DNA of 64,000 bases, taken from the NCBI GenBank assembly GCA_039024915.1, contig JBCCPK010000005.1, positions 62,001 to 126,000 of the forward strand, in the 5' to 3' direction. Below, in pieces: positions 1-9,700 of this stretch. The notes below the pieces were generated by a model. It saw only the letters and a program-made list of their open reading frames with translations, was not told the DNA's origin and made no database searches. Made by a program: the position numbers and the translations under genes. Numbering within the stretch: the first letter of the stretch is position 1; the number at the start of each line of letters is the position of its first letter. Origin of the DNA: Pseudomonadota bacterium (GTDB lineage: Bacteria > Pseudomonadota > Alphaproteobacteria > Rhizobiales > MH13).

Positions 1-2
1 AG

Positions 3-185
3 CGCGAACATGCTGATGTCATAATGGTATCGCATGGCAACCAGACCTTAAAACGCTTCTGCGAAACGTCTTGCGTGCTTGATCGTGGACAGCTGACCTT
101 TTACGGGACCGTTGAAGAGGGTCTGGAAGTCTACGCTGACGTCTTGAAGCGAGAATCGCGCCCACCTGTGAAAGATACAGTTTGA
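3..185 (+). CDS. kpsT: Capsule polysaccharide ABC transporter ATP-binding protein, C-terminal end (partial)
   Basis: This open frame enters from the left edge and ends at TGA 183-185, so only the last 60 residues are present. It reads SHGNQTLKRFCETSCVLDRG followed by a GTVEEGLEVY segment. That is the H-loop (switch His) and C-terminal tail typical of KpsT/CtrD-type ATPases, which power export of group 2 capsule across the inner membrane. The stop overlaps the TTG start of the next gene (kpsE), which suggests translational coupling. The permease KpsM would be expected just upstream, outside the window. The family call is firm; the exact symbol rests on context. Confidence 0.85.
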   Translation, partial: REHADVIMVSHGNQTLKRFCETSCVLDRGQLTFYGTVEEGLEVYADVLKRESRPPVKDTV

Positions 186-1477
186 CCGACCAAAACACCC
201 ATCAGGCCACCCAGACTGGCGAGCAAGGCAAAGCGGGCAAGGGCCCGCAGGCCGATGTGAAGCCTGATAACGGACAGAAGGCGCCGCCGGCGAACCCGAA
301 GACCAGCAAGCTCAAAGTGGTTCCGCTGCCAACGCTTGACGCATCGAGCGACCAGCCAAAACGCGCTCAATCATGGGCACAGCGTAATTGGAAACTTGTA
401 AGCGCACTCATTGTCGTTGGTCTGCCGACACTTTTGACGGCGATCTATGTGCTGGCCTTCGCCACCGATCGATACGCGGTGGAATCGCAATTCGCGGTCC
501 GCAGCCAGGACAGCACATTCATTGACGCATCAGGTATCCTGGGCGCGCTTGGTGGCGCACCAGATCAGACATCAACCGACTCACATATGGTCGTGGACTA
601 TCTGCAGAGCGTTGATTTTATCGATAACCTTCAAGCGTTTCTGGACATTGAGGCCATTTACGGTCGCTCCAACATAGACTTCATTTCGCGGCTGACCGGC
701 TCAACGGAGATTGAACGGCTTGCGGACTATTGGAGCCGTGTCACCAACGTCTATTACGACAATATCAAGGGCACGATCATCCTTGAGACGTCTGCCTTTA
801 CGCCCGATGAGTCAGTTGCGGTGGCCGAACGCACCCTCCAGCTTGCCGGAGAACTGGTGAACCGTATCTCACTTGAAGCGCGTAATGAATCGCTGCGCAA
901 CGCCAATGCCGACCTTGCCCGCGCTGAGCTACGTCTTGCGCAATCGCGCGAGGCCATGCGCGAATTTCGCGCGCGCGAGCAGATTGCTGACCCGGTCATC
1001 CGGGCGGGCTCAGCGCAACAGTTGATCGCCACACTCGAAGGTGATCTTGCAAGAGTTGACGCAGAAATTGCGTCGGCAGGCAATTTCTTGTCTGAGTCCG
1101 CCCCCGGCATGATCGTGCTGCAGGCAAGGCGGGAGAGCATCCTTGGCCAGATCGATGCGGCGCGCCGGCAGATCGATGGGTCGACACCGCTAGAAGGCGG
1201 GGATGTTGCCCGCATACTTTCAAGCTTCGAAGAGCTGGGAATCGAACAGGAATTCGCTCAGCAGGCCTATACGGCGGCTCTTACATCGCTCGAAGCGGCG
1301 CGGGCCGAGGCAGACCGTAACCAGCGCTATCTTGCGGTGTTTGTTCAGCCGCGAGCGCCGGAACGCGCCGAATACCCTAGAGCTGAGGTTGTTATACCAA
1401 CCGTTTTTGCTTTCTCGCTCTTGGCTTGGGTGATCGGCGTTTTGGGTTTTTACGGCATCCGCGAACACGCGGTGTGA
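182..1477 (+). CDS. kpsE: Capsule export inner-membrane protein, KpsE/CtrB type
   Basis: A 431-residue protein of the polysaccharide co-polymerase type that links the inner-membrane ABC exporter to the outer-membrane channel. The N-terminal ~65 residues are hydrophilic, rich in Gln, Lys and Pro. A first membrane helix lies near residues 70-93 (around LVSALIVVGLPTLLTAIYVL). A long periplasmic part follows, with coiled-coil-like heptads at about residues 230-380. A second helix near the C-terminus (around VFAFSLLAWVIGVLGFYG) has a short cytoplasmic tail. The TTG start overlaps the kpsT stop, and I see no better start downstream before the first helix. It should act with KpsT/KpsM and the KpsD-like lipoprotein encoded at 15340. 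Confidence 0.88.
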   Translation: MTDQNTHQATQTGEQGKAGKGPQADVKPDNGQKAPPANPKTSKLKVVPLPTLDASSDQPKRAQSWAQRNWKLVSALIVVGLPTLLTAIYVLAFATDRYAVESQFAVRSQDSTFIDASGILGALGGAPDQTSTDSHMVVDYLQSVDFIDNLQAFLDIEAIYGRSNIDFISRLTGSTEIERLADYWSRVTNVYYDNIKGTIILETSAFTPDESVAVAERTLQLAGELVNRISLEARNESLRNANADLARAELRLAQSREAMREFRAREQIADPVIRAGSAQQLIATLEGDLARVDAEIASAGNFLSESAPGMIVLQARRESILGQIDAARRQIDGSTPLEGGDVARILSSFEELGIEQEFAQQAYTAALTSLEAARAEADRNQRYLAVFVQPRAPERAEYPRAEVVIPTVFAFSLLAWVIGVLGFYGIREHAV

Positions 1478-1638
1478 CCGGTCAAGACAGCCGAAGCTTC
1501 CGAACCAATTCTCGGATCGATCTCAAGCTGCCACGACATACGGATTTCCCGGGAGGATCGTTTGCCAGTCTAGCTTGCCAGAGCTGTTTCCTTTATCTGA
1601 ACATCTTATGAAATTGCCGAGCAAGCGGATCCAAACGA

Positions 1639-3039
1639 TTGGCCTTGTATACCCCACAGCCTGTTCTCGAAACGATCGGCGACGCGCACTTTGAACCCGC
1701 GCGTCCGGAGCCAATAAATTCCACGCCAGGGGTTATCCGGACCATACTAGGGGCGCGGCACAGCCTGATTGGGCAATGGATGCAAAGCCACCATGAGCCT
1801 TGCGTCGACGACTTCCGCATCCTCGGCCGACAGGTCGTCCTCCTGAACAGACCTGACGCAATCAAGCATACGCTTGTCACGCACAACGATCGCTACGAAC
1901 GCAAAGCGCCCGGAATGCGGCGCGTCCTGGAGCCACTGCTTGGCGACGGGCTTTTCATCAGCGACGGCGAGCTGTGGAAGCAACGCCGCTCCCTCGTCGC
2001 GGATATCGTGCATAAAAACCGTCTTGGTGAGTTCGCACCGATTATGGAAACGGTTTTACAGGAGACCGTCGAGCGCCAAGCGCAAGAACCGGACGGTTCG
2101 CTGATAGACGGCGTCTCGTACATGGCCAAGCTTACCGCTGAGATCATCTCGCGGACCGTGTTTGGAACCAAACTGGGGAACGAGGCCGCCGATGAGATCG
2201 TATCGGGCTTCAGCCAGTATCAGCGCGCCGCCAACAGCTTCAATCTTGGCTACTTTCTGGGAGCGGACGAGGGTTGGGCCATCCGGCGCAGCCGACGCCT
2301 TAACAGCGCGATTGCGCGGGTTCACCGTCCGATTGAACGCATAGTCGAGCAGCACATTGACGGCGACACCAGCACCGTCTCGATGGTTGCACTTCTCATG
2401 CGACGACGCGAGAAAAACCCAGAACTCGACATCGATGTCACCGCAATACGCAACGAGGCCGCGACGATCTTCATGGCAGGTCATGAGACCGTGGCGGTCA
2501 CGCTCAGTTGGGCGTTTTATTGCTTGTCAAAAGCACGCTGGGCTGATGAGGCGCTGCACCAAGAACTCTCAACCGTTTTGGGCAACCGGCAACCAGTGTA
2601 TGCCGACTTGCCCAAGCTGCCCTTCTGCAGGGCAGTGATCGAGGAGACTTTACGGCTCTACCCGCCTGTCCCGATTTATGCACGCCAGCCCGACGTTGAT
2701 GACACGATCATGGGCGTCAAAGTTGAGAAAGCCGGGCTGATCCTTGTTGTGCCGTGGCTCCTGCATAGGACAGCGGCGTTTTGGCCAGATCCACACGCCT
2801 TCAAGCCGGATCGCTTTGTCGACAAGGCGCGCCCGCAACCCTTCACCTATATACCCTTCGCCGTGGGGCCTCGCGTATGTGCAGGGTTGGCATTCGGCAT
2901 GGCCGAGGCGGTCCTTTCGCTGGCAACACTGGCCCAACGCTTTCGTTTTGAAGTTCCCGACGATTACGTCGCAGATCCGCGTTGCCGCATGACGTTGCGC
3001 CCGCACGACGGAATGCCCCTGCGAGTGAAGCACCGATGA
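1639..3039 (+). CDS. Cytochrome P450
   Basis: A haem-thiolate monooxygenase of about 466 residues. Visible motifs are the I-helix AGHET (residues 280-284), the K-helix ExxR (E336-R339) and the haem-binding loop FAVGPRVCAG with the ligand Cys414, a full match to FxxGxRxCxG. No N-terminal membrane anchor is seen, so it is a soluble bacterial-type P450 that needs separate redox partners; none is encoded nearby. TTG at 1639 is the first in-frame start after a stop, so the true start is uncertain. The stop overlaps the ATG of the acyltransferase (ATGA), so the two are probably co-translated. Among capsule and polyketide genes it is likely to hydroxylate the lipid product; the substrate is unknown. 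Confidence 0.93.
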   Translation: MALYTPQPVLETIGDAHFEPARPEPINSTPGVIRTILGARHSLIGQWMQSHHEPCVDDFRILGRQVVLLNRPDAIKHTLVTHNDRYERKAPGMRRVLEPLLGDGLFISDGELWKQRRSLVADIVHKNRLGEFAPIMETVLQETVERQAQEPDGSLIDGVSYMAKLTAEIISRTVFGTKLGNEAADEIVSGFSQYQRAANSFNLGYFLGADEGWAIRRSRRLNSAIARVHRPIERIVEQHIDGDTSTVSMVALLMRRREKNPELDIDVTAIRNEAATIFMAGHETVAVTLSWAFYCLSKARWADEALHQELSTVLGNRQPVYADLPKLPFCRAVIEETLRLYPPVPIYARQPDVDDTIMGVKVEKAGLILVVPWLLHRTAAFWPDPHAFKPDRFVDKARPQPFTYIPFAVGPRVCAGLAFGMAEAVLSLATLAQRFRFEVPDDYVADPRCRMTLRPHDGMPLRVKHR

Positions 3040-3968
3040 GCAGCAAGATCGCCGAGCGGCCGCTTCTCGACGTACCGATTGAACACACCACCACAACACG
3101 GATACGCGACCTGGGCGAGTATGCCGCCTTTTACGCACTGCGCTGTCTTCCTGTTGATTGGGTCTCGGACTTTGGCAGCTATCTGGCGCGCCTGAATATC
3201 AAGCGTAACATGCCGCATGTCGCCGATAACGCCCGCGCAAATCTCAAGATTCTGTGCCCAGATTGGGACGATGAGCGCATTGAAAAGGCTGTGCTGGATT
3301 TCCAGGATAATGCAGGGCGCGTTTGGTCTGAATTCGCAACGCTGCACCGTCTCTACGGCCAAGGTCGGCTGACGATCTCGCCGCAATTTGAGGAAAATCT
3401 GCGAACAGCCAAAGACGAACCCACACTTATGATGACGGTGCACACCGGCAATTGGGAGGTCTATCCCGCTGCCTTTCAGGCGATGGGCATCGATTTCTTT
3501 ACGTTTGCGATTGCTCCGGAGACTTGGGCGCAACGGGTGATCGTTTCAAAGGTTCGCGAACAGTTCGATATCACCATTCTGCCACCTGATCGGCGCGGCC
3601 TGCATCGCGCAAAGGCTCGTTTACTCGCGGGCGGTCGCGTGGCGATCTTTCCCGACGAAGCAAGGCACGGCCAATCGATGGCCCCGCTGTTTGGTCGGAA
3701 GCCACATCGCAAAGGCAATCTGGCTTTGGCGGTCTGGCTCGCAGAGCAGACCGGCGCTCGCATCATGCTCGGCAATTGCCGGCGCGAGGGCAAAGCCCGC
3801 TTCTATCTCGACAGCGTCCCTTATTTTCATCTACCCAAAACGACCCTTACGGGTCAGAAACGCACGCTCGAAGCGGTGGCATTCCTCAACGAGCAGGTTG
3901 AGCCGCTTGTACGCGACAACCTAAATCAGTGGTATTTTCTCGACGATTCGCTTGATGAAATCACATGA
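3036..3968 (+). CDS. Lipid A-type acyltransferase (LpxL/HtrB superfamily)
   Basis: A 310-residue protein of the lysophospholipid/lipid A acyltransferase family, which transfers acyl groups onto a hydroxy- or amino-bearing lipid at the cytoplasmic face of the inner membrane. The HX4E catalytic motif is seen as HTGNWE (H136, E141). A second conserved block, FPDEARHGQSMAPLFGRK, matches the family region containing D and R. I chose ATG 3036, which overlaps the P450 stop, over upstream starts that would lie deep inside the P450. Its place in the capsule locus, away from lipid A genes, suggests it acylates the lipid made by the neighbouring PKS/oxoamine synthase rather than lipid A. That role is inference. 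Confidence 0.85.
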   Translation: MSSKIAERPLLDVPIEHTTTTRIRDLGEYAAFYALRCLPVDWVSDFGSYLARLNIKRNMPHVADNARANLKILCPDWDDERIEKAVLDFQDNAGRVWSEFATLHRLYGQGRLTISPQFEENLRTAKDEPTLMMTVHTGNWEVYPAAFQAMGIDFFTFAIAPETWAQRVIVSKVREQFDITILPPDRRGLHRAKARLLAGGRVAIFPDEARHGQSMAPLFGRKPHRKGNLALAVWLAEQTGARIMLGNCRREGKARFYLDSVPYFHLPKTTLTGQKRTLEAVAFLNEQVEPLVRDNLNQWYFLDDSLDEIT

Positions 3969-5280
3969 CGTCCGCCGAATCGACTGGAATGCCCATTCTT
4001 CTCGCCCTTGCGAGGCGAGGAGGCGGTGTAACAAACGCGTTCGGCTCATTGACGCGGCCCATCGCTAGCCTATCGGCGACCTTTTTTACTGCAACCGCAC
4101 GTCCTTTACGGTTGTAAAAGGAGCCGGGCACTTGGGTGCTCGCTGCCAGCAGACGAACGAATGCAACCCGAAGCTCGGTATCAACTGGATCGGGGCTATG
4201 CCAAAAAGATTCTAGCGATCCTTGGTGGGTCAGACCTGGTAAATCGTAGACCGCAACGCCAAGGACCTTGACCGGGAAGCCCATTCGGAGCGCTTGCAGA
4301 CCAACCGTCGAGTTAATCACGATCGCGCCGTGCGAGCGCCTCAGGAGCGCATCCAGATTACCACCGTCAAGGAAAAGAACGCGATCTCCAACGCCATGGC
4401 GCCGCGCAATCTCAGCGACTTCTGCCTCCCAATCGATCCTTCCTGAATCAAGGGGGTGAAGTTTGACCAGCAACCGCATGTCCGCTGGCGCGGATCGTGC
4501 AAGCGAACTGATCACATGATCGAGGGAGTCCCGCTGATCAGCGATCGGTGAATTTGCCCTGATTTGCCAATCGGTCTGCAGTTGGAGCGCGTAGAGCGCC
4601 ATAGGCCAACTAGCCTCTAGGCACAGGCGCTCCACTGCCTCGTAACGGCTTCTTTGTTTCCGCCCTCTCCAAAGCTTCGCAACACCGCTGAGATATTCCT
4701 TGTAGGGTTTTTCGAGCAAGTCTGGTGCGTAGTTCCGAAAGATCGGCGCATACAAGAGATTGGTGATATTGTAGATGATCTCATGAGTGGCTTCATGAAG
4801 CCAGTGATGGCCAAAACCTCCGGTCTTCGGCAACGCGGCCAGCCCAGACCCATTTTGTCGTATAACAGCAGGATCGGCCGGAAAGTGCGAAAACGCGCTC
4901 ATGCCACCCCGCTCAAGAGTAAGCCAGCCCGGCCGCAAGTAACCAAATTCGACCGCGTGCGCTTTGATACCACGCTCCATGGCAACGGCTCGCGCCGCTC
5001 TGTGATAGGGCTGGCGGTCGCCGTAGTAGACTATGTCAGTGACACCTTCTTCCTCGATCAATCGCGTCAGCCAGACGGACCACACCTCAAGTCTTCCAAA
5101 GAAGAGCCGGGTACGGAACGAGGGCCAATAAAGGACGTCACCGCCGCATAATCCGACCCTCACCGTGCGCACGCCCTTCGCTCGCAGAGCAGACGCTAGC
5201 TGGCGCCAGAACAGCGAGGGTGGTCCTTGCAAGAACAGGACACACTGGCTTTGCGACGAACCGGGCCCACCGCTCGTCAA
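3961..5280 (-). CDS. KpsS-like capsule polysaccharide glycosyltransferase/export protein (RkpJ-like)
   Basis: About 439 residues with the capsule-synthesis signature near the N-terminus: CVLFLQGPPSLFWRQLA, then RVGLCGGDVLYWP. This resembles KpsS/LipB proteins, beta-Kdo transferases that add the first sugars of the linker onto the lipid acceptor of ABC-exported capsules. The C-terminal half has the conserved LLVKLHPLDSG and HGAIVINSTVGLQALRMG blocks. The start is uncertain: TTG 5280 lies 11 bases after the oxoamine synthase stop, whereas TTG 5358 would overlap that gene by 68 bases. It shares the minus-strand operon with the PKS and oxoamine synthase, which hints that its acceptor is their lipid. 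It faces the acyltransferase and overlaps it by eight bases. No KpsC homologue is in the window. Confidence 0.85.
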   Translation of the reverse strand: MTSGGPGSSQSQCVLFLQGPPSLFWRQLASALRAKGVRTVRVGLCGGDVLYWPSFRTRLFFGRLEVWSVWLTRLIEEEGVTDIVYYGDRQPYHRAARAVAMERGIKAHAVEFGYLRPGWLTLERGGMSAFSHFPADPAVIRQNGSGLAALPKTGGFGHHWLHEATHEIIYNITNLLYAPIFRNYAPDLLEKPYKEYLSGVAKLWRGRKQRSRYEAVERLCLEASWPMALYALQLQTDWQIRANSPIADQRDSLDHVISSLARSAPADMRLLVKLHPLDSGRIDWEAEVAEIARRHGVGDRVLFLDGGNLDALLRRSHGAIVINSTVGLQALRMGFPVKVLGVAVYDLPGLTHQGSLESFWHSPDPVDTELRVAFVRLLAASTQVPGSFYNRKGRAVAVKKVADRLAMGRVNEPNAFVTPPPRLARARRMGIPVDSADVM

Positions 5281-5290
5281 TTGCCGATCG

Positions 5291-6694
5291 TTATCGAGCA
5301 AGCGACGACTTGAGTGCCGCGAGGTCGGCGGCCTGGTCCAGACCAAACCCCATCTCAATCAGAGCGTTCAGCTCGCTGGCTATGCAATCAAGAGCGCGGT
5401 TTATCTCCTCCGAGGTATGCTCGCAGGTCAGGAAGAAGCGAAGTCGCGCCGACTTTTCGGGCACTCCAGGCGGCAAGACCGGAAAAGCGTTGATTCCCAG
5501 TTTCAGAAGGCGGTCGGTCAAGCCAACCGCACGCAGGCTGTCGCCAATCATAACGGGGATGATAGAGAGGCCCCAGCTTGGGCCGGTATCAAGCCCGCGT
5601 TGCTTGGCGCCTTCGAGGAACTGCTTGCCATTAGCCTGCAGCTTTTCGACGCGCTGTGGCTCAGCCTTCATCAACCGCAGGGCTTCAAGCGCAGCAACGG
5701 CATTTGTGACAGGCATCCCAACGCTATACACGAAGCCCGGAGCATAGGACTTCAGATAATCGATCAGAGCGTTCGAACCGGCAACGTAACCACCACAACT
5801 CACCACGGATTTCGATAGCGTGCCCATCCAGATATCAACCCCTTGAGGAGGGACGCCGACATGTTCAAAAACGCCACGGCCTGTTTTTCCCATCACGCCC
5901 AACGCATGGGCATCATCAACCAATAGCCAGCAGCCGTAACGCTCCTTCAATTCGACCAGACGTGCGAGATCGACCCCATCACCGTCCATCGAGAACAAAC
6001 CCTCGGTGGCGATCATCGTGCGGCCATAGTGATGGCGTTCGCGCTCGAGGATGGCTTCCAGAGCGTCAAGATCGTTATGAGGATAGGCTCGCCGGGTTGA
6101 ACCGGAACACTGAGCTCCGACCACCACGCAGTTGTGGATCACCGCGTCATGGACGATGAGGTCTTTTGGCCCCATCAGAGCGGCCACCGTTGAGACCGCA
6201 GTGCCGTGACCGGTAACGAAAACAACGGCATCCTCCGCTTCATAAACAGCCGCTAGCTCGGCCTCGAGCTCGCGGTGTATGGCGCGTTCGCCAGCCGTCA
6301 TACGGCTGGCGGAGACACTCGTCCCCCAGTCAGCTGCCGCTTTTTGCACAGCTTCGGTTATCTGAGGATGCCCGTTAAGTCCCAAATAATCGTACGACGA
6401 AAAATTCAGGACAGGCTGACCATCAATCTGGCTGTGGGCTCCAGCCATGGCATCGTGCACATTGTAGTAGGGGTTGTGGATGCCCAAGCCCTTCCCAAAA
6501 CTGCGCTGTGCATTGATGTTCGAAAACCCGGGGAGGGTTTCAAACGTGGTGTCGTAGGCTTGCGACTTGCGCTTCGGGCTCGAGATTGGCGTGCGCTTTG
6601 CCGTCGGCTGAGCGACCCGAACTTGGTCGATACGGTCCATCAGCGAACTCAAACCATCATCGGTCAGACCTACGCGCTCGGACTTTTGGTTCAT
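5291..6694 (-). CDS. rkpG: Alpha-oxoamine synthase (serine palmitoyltransferase/BioF family), RkpG-like
   Basis: A PLP-dependent fold-type I enzyme of 467 residues. It condenses an acyl thioester with an amino acid, releases CO2 and yields an alpha-amino ketone. The PLP pocket is visible: VDDAHALGVMGKTGRG carries the Asp and His (about D261, H263), and GTLSKSVVSCGGY carries the Schiff-base Lys (about K295). The ~60-residue N-terminal extension is longer than in BioF and may help dock a carrier protein. ATG 6694 is preferred to TTG 6706. It lies just downstream of a PKS that has an ACP but no thioesterase, so it is the likely chain-release enzyme. The amino acid used cannot be read from the sequence. 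The symbol follows rhizobial RkpG by recollection. Confidence 0.9.
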   Translation of the reverse strand: MNQKSERVGLTDDGLSSLMDRIDQVRVAQPTAKRTPISSPKRKSQAYDTTFETLPGFSNINAQRSFGKGLGIHNPYYNVHDAMAGAHSQIDGQPVLNFSSYDYLGLNGHPQITEAVQKAAADWGTSVSASRMTAGERAIHRELEAELAAVYEAEDAVVFVTGHGTAVSTVAALMGPKDLIVHDAVIHNCVVVGAQCSGSTRRAYPHNDLDALEAILERERHHYGRTMIATEGLFSMDGDGVDLARLVELKERYGCWLLVDDAHALGVMGKTGRGVFEHVGVPPQGVDIWMGTLSKSVVSCGGYVAGSNALIDYLKSYAPGFVYSVGMPVTNAVAALEALRLMKAEPQRVEKLQANGKQFLEGAKQRGLDTGPSWGLSIIPVMIGDSLRAVGLTDRLLKLGINAFPVLPPGVPEKSARLRFFLTCEHTSEEINRALDCIASELNALIEMGFGLDQAADLAALKSSLAR

Positions 6695-6766
6695 AAGCGG
6701 TCTCAACGTGATGTCGAACGCATAGCTGCATGCGCACGAACAAGGGGGATTAAGGCCACCGGCGCG

Positions 6767-9700
6767 TTATTGGCTGTCAGACTGCGCGCCGTGAATGGTT
6801 AATAGCGCTTCGGCTGTTTTGCTCTGTTCGTCAACCTGTTCGTTTTCATTGGCCAGATCGTTGAGCAGTTTTCGCGCCAGAGCACGCACACTTATATTGC
6901 CAATAGCGAGCAGCGGCAACTCGACACCGAACCGGCTTTCAAATCCAAGTCTCAGCTCTAGACCCATCAGGGAGTCCATGCCGATCACAGACAGCGGCTC
7001 GTCCGGGTCGATTGCTTCGGCTGGAATACGTAAGATCTTGGATATCTCCTCAACCGTCGTATCGGTGAGATAGTCCAGCATCTCCTCCTCGGACTTCTGC
7101 GCTATCATATCGCGCAAATCGATGGCCGACGATGCAGCATCGCGCGATTGCCCTATCTGCAAGTTGGCAAAAGCCGGAGTCGCCAAAACCGCCAGCTTGT
7201 CGGCAACCAGACTGCCGCCGATAGCGGTATAGGTTTCAATCGGACCCGCTTGGTCACCCCGAGCCAACAACGCTTCAAGGTGATCAAGCGCTTCGCCCGA
7301 CGAGACACCCGTCACACCGGTCGTACGTTCGAGCCTTTCACGCAGGTCGTTGTCACGCGAGATAGCGCCTGCATCTGAAATTGCGCCCCAAGCGACAGCT
7401 AGACCGGGCAAACCTATTTGCCGACGGTGATACATCAATCCTTCAAGGTAGCCGTTTGCCAGTACATAGGCAGCCTGGCCTGGGCTGCCGATCACCGTTG
7501 TAGCCGACGAGTACACCGTGAAGTACTGGAGAGGATCATCCAATGTTGCTTCGTGCAGCGCTTGAGCGGCTATGGTTTTTGGCGCCGTCACGCGGTGAAG
7601 CGCGTCAGCCGTGATCCCTTCAATGAAACCGTCCTCAAGCACCATGGCCGTGTGGAGCACACCGACGATCGGGCCATACGTTTCCCGGACCTTGGCGCAC
7701 AATCGGAAAACCGCATCTGGGTCGGTTCCGTCCACTTTTTCGACAGCTACACGCTCGCCAAGTGCGCGTATGCGCGCGGCAAGCTCCAAATCCTGAACAC
7801 CGCTGCGGGATGCCAGTACAACTTTCTTTGCACCCTTATCGAGCAGCCGCATTGCCGAAGCGAAGCCAAAGCCTCGTGTTCCGCCAAAAACCAGATGGAC
7901 CCCCTCGGCTGGCGAAAAGCTCAGACGCTCAGGTTTATGAACCGCTTGTTTCGATGGCTGGACGACGATTTTGCCGATATGCTCAGCGCGTTGCATCAGC
8001 CTGAACGCCTCGCCGACATGGGCTCCCTGGAAGGTACGGTGAGGCAACGGTACGAGATCGCCAGCGCTGAGGGCAGAAAGAAGGCGCTCGACGATGGCGT
8101 CAATCTTGGATGGGTTCGCCGCCAACAATTCATCGAGGTCAACGCCGAAGTAGCTTCGGTTACGCAAAAACGGCCGCAGGTCCAGCGGCGTGTTTTCCAA
8201 GAAGTCTCGCTTTCCTAATTCCACAAACCGCCCGAACGGCTTGAGTGTTCGCAAACTCGCCCACATTTGCTCGCCGGATAGCGAGTTGAGGACGACATCG
8301 ACGCCACCATGCTCCGCCAATATCTGGCGTTCAAAGTCCGTGTTGCGCGAATTGTAAACAGCCTCGGCGCCTAAAGCCCGAACAAGCTGACGCTTGGCTT
8401 CCGTGCCGGCGGTTGCAATAACGCGGGCGCCGCACAAGCGCGCAATTTGGATCGCGGCAAGCCCGAGACCTCCCGCGGCACCATGAATGAGAACCGTCTC
8501 ACCCGCGTCCAATCGCGCAACGTCACGCAGGGCATACCATGCGGTGGTGAAGGCGACCGGCACTGTCGCGGCAGCCTCGAAGGTCAAGCCGGACGGCATC
8601 GGATAAAACTGTGAGCGCGGCGCGCACAGGTGGGATGAAAAGGCGTCACTGGCAAAGCCCATGACCGCATCACCGACCTTGAGATCCGTTACGTTTTGAC
8701 CGACCCGGGTAACGCGGCCGGTACATTCAAAACCCAATGCTGAACTCGAAAGACCGTGTCCAAGAAGGTCTTCGTCAAGAATGCCCAAGCCAAGCATGAC
8801 ATCACGGAAATTGAGACCGACCGCCTGAACTTCGATCTCGATCTCTTCGCTGTCTGGTGCGTGTCGGGCAGTACGTTTCCAAGCAGCTTCTTCAAAACCT
8901 TGACCGGGCAAAAGGGAAAGCTGGGCGCGTGATTGCTGATCACAGGGACGTTGGACTGTGACATCGCCCCTGCGCGCACGCGGCACTCGGATGCACGCGC
9001 CGTTGATCACGAATTCGCGCTCAACACCCGGATTAGCCATCAAATCACACAGCAGCGCAGCCGCGCGTTTGTTTGAAAGATCATTGGCCAGATCAACGAG
9101 ACGAATATCAATGTTCGGATACTCATTCATCGCCACCCGCCCAAAGCGCCAGATGGCGTCTGCATCTGCGTCACCGGTCAGACCATTAGCAAACGCTCCA
9201 CGCGTAACGATCCATAACGGCACGGCCTCGTCTCGCCGAGACTGTAGTTTCAGCTGACCCGCAAGCCTCAGCGCTCGACGCTCCGCGCGCACGGCTGCTG
9301 ACAACAGGCTGTTTGGACCATCAGGAAGGTCTAGAAAGATCGGTTCCCCTTCCCCGGACCGCGCGGCTAAAGCTCCTGCCAGCCCATCGTCGATCGGGCA
9401 GGACGAAGTTCCCGGAATCAATTGAAGCTTGACCGGCAAGTAGGAGGCTGTTCCACCCTCACGGCGCGCAATAAGGACACCACCGGTAGCGTCGCTCAGG
9501 TCATCATCAAAGTGGAAGCCGTCGGCGCCCAAAATGTCACGTGCGCCGTTAGCGGCGTCGGTCATCGCATGAGAAAGCACATCTTGAGCGGGGGATTGTG
9601 AATCCAAGCCGGCAAACATCATCTGCAGAGCCGGATCGGCAGGGCCGGTCCAAAGCAAAGCATTGCAGCGCGATGAACACAGGTGCAGTACTTTCGCCAG

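Noticed and set aside
754-1215. Minus-strand open frame inside kpsE
   Set aside because: It is antisense to a well-supported gene, is rich in Ser, Arg and Ala as expected from a GC-biased shadow frame, and has no motif.
1562-1582. Direct repeat TTGCCAG upstream of the P450 gene
   Set aside because: Seven bases repeated 14 apart is too short to separate from chance.
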